A DNA stretch of 64,000 bases from Calothrix sp. MO_167.B12 (lineage in GTDB: Bacteria > Cyanobacteriota > Cyanobacteriia > Cyanobacteriales > Nostocaceae), in the NCBI GenBank assembly GCA_030066045.1, contig JASJCJ010000009.1:21772-85771 (forward strand). The letters are read 5' to 3'. Of the stretch, positions 61,864 through 64,000 are shown piece after piece. The notes under the pieces are model-generated. The model ran no database searches, was not told the DNA's origin, and was given only the letters and a program-made list of their open reading frames with translations. Both the position numbers and the translations under genes were made by a program. Numbering within the stretch: position 1 is the first letter of the stretch; each line of letters opens with the position of its first letter.

Positions 61864-62844
61864 ATGAGTACATCAATTACCAATACTCGAATTGTCACCT
61901 ACAGTCCTGCCTATACAATTGTGCCAACATACGAGTGCTTTAACCGTTGTAGTTACTGCAATTTTCGCACAGATCCTGGTCAAAGTCCTTGGATGAGCTT
62001 ATCAACAGCCGCAAATATTCTCCAAAAATTACAAACCCACAATGTTTGTGAAATTCTCATCCTCAGTGGAGAAGTACATCCCCATTCCCCCCAGCGTCAA
62101 AATTGGTTCCAGAGAATTTATGATATATGTGCATTAGCACTAGAAATGGGATTTTTACCCCATACCAACGCTGGACCATTGAATTTTGCAGAAATGCAAC
62201 AATTAAAGCAGGTGAATGTATCTATGGGGTTGATGTTGGAACAATTAACCCCCAAATTATTGCATACAGTCCACAAACACGCACCGAGTAAATTACCAAC
62301 ACTCAGGTTACAACAATTACAATGGGCGGGAGAGTTACAAATACCCTTCACCACCGGGTTGCTCCTAGGAATTGGGGAAACAGAGGATGATTGCTGGGAA
62401 ACCCTAGAAGCCATAGCCCAAATTCATCAAGAGTATGGCAACATCCAAGAAGTGATTTTACAACCCCACAGTCCTGGAACTCAACAAAACTTTGACGCGC
62501 CAAGGTTTAACCCGTATAAATTACCAGAAATAATTAATAAAACTCGTCAAATATTACCATTAGATATTACCATCCAAATACCACCAAATTTAGTAAGCGA
62601 TCGCAAATGGTTAATTGCTTGTGTAGAAGCTGGTGCCAGGGATTTTGGAGGAATTAGTCCCAAGGATGAAGTGAATCCCGATTACCCCCATATTCAAGAA
62701 CAGGAATTAAGAGGAATTTTACAAGCTGCGGATTGGAATTTAGTACCGAGATTGCCAGTATATCCTCAGTTTACAGGTAAATTATCTCAGGAACTACAAA
62801 CCGTTGTCACAAACTGGCGAAAATTAATTCCAATTCCAGCATAA
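61864..62844 (+). CDS. cofG: 7,8-didemethyl-8-hydroxy-5-deazariboflavin synthase subunit CofG
   Basis: 326 codons. Radical-SAM motif ECFNRCSYCNFR (C-x3-C-x2-C) near residue 24, then ILILSGEVHPHSP, HTNAGPLNFAEM, SMGLMLEQLTPKLL, TGLLLGIGETEDD and ACVEAGARDFGGISP, all standard CofG stretches. With CofH it builds the F0 deazaflavin; in cyanobacteria this serves as an antenna of photolyases. cofH is not adjacent. Confidence 0.95.
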   Translation: MSTSITNTRIVTYSPAYTIVPTYECFNRCSYCNFRTDPGQSPWMSLSTAANILQKLQTHNVCEILILSGEVHPHSPQRQNWFQRIYDICALALEMGFLPHTNAGPLNFAEMQQLKQVNVSMGLMLEQLTPKLLHTVHKHAPSKLPTLRLQQLQWAGELQIPFTTGLLLGIGETEDDCWETLEAIAQIHQEYGNIQEVILQPHSPGTQQNFDAPRFNPYKLPEIINKTRQILPLDITIQIPPNLVSDRKWLIACVEAGARDFGGISPKDEVNPDYPHIQEQELRGILQAADWNLVPRLPVYPQFTGKLSQELQTVVTNWRKLIPIPA

Positions 62845-63092
62845 ATATTTAGAGTTGTAAGTTGGGTTGAGGGACGAAACTCAACAAAAGTCTTATTGTG
62901 TAGGGTTACTGATTCTCATTCCAAGATCAATATTTATCGAAAAAGAAAAAAAATGCTAGAAATACCCTAACCATCCTGTGTTCGCCAAAATCTTATTTTT
63001 TCCTAACACTGGATATATTGGTAACAAATATCATGTCACAATTTGGTGTTGAAAAAACCGTAATATTCAAGAAATTCAAGAAAAATAAGCTC

Positions 63093-63581
63093 ATGGGACT
63101 TTTCGATCAAATTTTGAGTGCAGCAGGGAATGCTAGTCAACTAGGTGACTTAGCTCAAATCGGTAATATGTTGGCTAATAGTGGCACCGATTCATCAGCT
63201 ATGCAGACTGCTTTATCCGTAGTAGGTAATCAAGTACGCTCTACATTACAAGAAAAACAAGCTAATGAAGGAACAGGCGTTGTAGAAGCATTGGTAAATC
63301 AATTTGCGGGCACTTCTCCCAACCCCGAAGCCGTTACCTCCTTGTTTTCAGGAACTATACAGGAACAGATAATAGATACTATTGCCCAGCGTACCGGCTT
63401 AGATTTGAGTCAGATTCAACCAATGTTACCCATGTTAGTGCCTGTAATTCTGAATTTTCTCAAAGCCGGTGGTTCCCAATTAGGAAGTAACCCTATTCTC
63501 AGTAGTTTCCTAGATACTGATGGAGATGGAGATGTGGATATGGCAGATTTGATGAAACTGGTAAGTCAATACATGAAGTAG
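63093..63581 (+). CDS. DUF937-like protein with a C-terminal EF-hand-like loop
   Basis: 162 residues from MGLFDQILSAAGNASQ; the upstream in-frame part is unlikely. Helical middle with IQPMLPMLVPVILNFLKAGG matches DUF937 family style, and DTDGDGDVDMADLMKL near the C-terminus fits a calcium-binding dockerin/EF-hand loop. The role is unknown. Confidence 0.75.
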   Translation: MGLFDQILSAAGNASQLGDLAQIGNMLANSGTDSSAMQTALSVVGNQVRSTLQEKQANEGTGVVEALVNQFAGTSPNPEAVTSLFSGTIQEQIIDTIAQRTGLDLSQIQPMLPMLVPVILNFLKAGGSQLGSNPILSSFLDTDGDGDVDMADLMKLVSQYMK

Positions 63582-63658
63582 TAGAGAACAAATGGTAATG
63601 GGTAATATCATGTACGGATGAATAATTGTAAAACCTCACCCTGACAAAAACGGACATC

Positions 63659-63831
63659 CCTCTCCTTAATAAGATGTCATTGGCGAATTAGGGGTATCAC
63701 CCCTTAATAAAACGAGAAATAAAGGTTTTGGGTATGTAATTACCCTCCTGTTGTAAACCTCAAAACCCTATTAAGTATTGGCATGAAGGGTCAGACACAC
63801 TATTCGCCAACGGTATCTTAATAAGGAGAGG
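63659..63831. mobile_element. MITE-like element, family 1, copy 3 (variant centre)
   Basis: Same ends as copies 1 and 2 (CCTCTCCTTAATAAGAT and, inverted, TCTTAATAAGGAGAGG; inner GGCGAATTAGGGGTAT) but an unrelated centre, which indicates that only the ends are needed for mobility. Confidence 0.8.
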
Positions 63832-63884
63832 ATTAGGAGTGAGCTTCAGTTTTACATTTCACTATGTATGTCTATCAAAGCATA

Positions 63885-63962
63885 ATGGGAGGGTGAGAAC
63901 CCCGCTCGTTTTTAACCAGGGGATGAAACCCGACTCAAAGGGATTTATCACGAGCGTTTCCC
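63885..63962. other. Unassigned inverted-repeat stretch near the right edge
   Basis: GAACCCCGCTCGTTTTTAAC, CAGGGGATGAAACCC and CACGAGCG form overlapping complementary segments, as seen at ends of IS200/IS605-type elements. No tnpB or tnpA coding sequence is inside the window, so this remains a weak suggestion. Confidence 0.3.
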
Positions 63963-64000
63963 TCAAAAATATTATGACTACAAAATATGGTATTATAACC

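Overview
The window is chromosomal DNA of a cyanobacterium, most likely a filamentous Nostocales-type strain. Evidence: frequent GCGATCGC (HIP1) octamers, long short-tandem-repeat (STRR) tracts of 7-9 bp units, cyanobacterial genes (ycf23, cofG for the deazaflavin chromophore, tatC, a DUF561/DUF4351/Uma2/DUF4360 background), and a very heavy load of small non-autonomous inverted-repeat elements. The species cannot be fixed from the sequence alone.

Region by region. (1) 0.4-7 kb: a membrane glycosyltransferase whose reading frame has absorbed an STRR tract, a YhaV/PrlF toxin-antitoxin pair, and penicillin-binding protein 1C, all on the minus strand. (2) 7.4-19.6 kb: a dynamin-like GTPase, a Uma2 nuclease-fold protein, an orphan DNA methyltransferase, a secreted DUF4360 protein, a TOPRIM + AAA ATPase pair resembling OLD/PARIS/AbiL defence modules, a FetB-type permease, a DegT aminotransferase, and a graveyard of three gene fragments. 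(3) 19.7-34.8 kb: class I lysyl-tRNA synthetase, ycf23, tatC, pgeF, two exported small proteins, a sugar-ABC binding protein, yebC, a dead transketolase fragment split by a MITE with a visible target duplication, a VapC-type PIN toxin pair, a GIY-YIG protein and two coiled-coil proteins.

(4) 35.2-48.8 kb is the most unusual part: an AT-rich, HIP1-poor integrated element of about 13.6 kb. It has a tyrosine recombinase at the left end next to a tRNA 3' fragment, and lies against tRNA-Leu(CAA) at the right end. It carries three modules delimited by four copies of a ~72 bp repeat whose core is a near-perfect 37-39 bp palindrome. Module A (minus strand) has a long phage-fibre-like coiled-coil protein, a Cys-rich protein and a small paralogous protein. 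Module B has a paralogue of that small protein, a divergent operator, five proteins that I cannot place beyond one PD-(D/E)XK nuclease, and a tandem paralogue pair. Module C has a probable frameshifted/slippage gene, a P-loop helicase-like ATPase, three tandem paralogues and a winged-helix protein. No recognisable capsid, portal, terminase or conjugation gene is visible, so this could be a phage satellite, an integrative plasmid or an undescribed virus-like element.

(5) 48.8-64 kb: two tRNA-Leu genes, an M48 protease whose last codons lie inside tRNA-Leu(CAA), murA, a TrmH-type rRNA methyltransferase, a ThiF-like protein, an orphan ten-unit CRISPR array with leader but no cas genes, a methyltransferase whose upstream region is a MITE, several cyanobacterial hypotheticals, a 45-residue membrane protein, a LuxR-type regulator, a protein built of four 29-residue hydrophobic repeats, cofG and a DUF937-like protein. 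At least six MITE-like families are identifiable, including two nested insertions.
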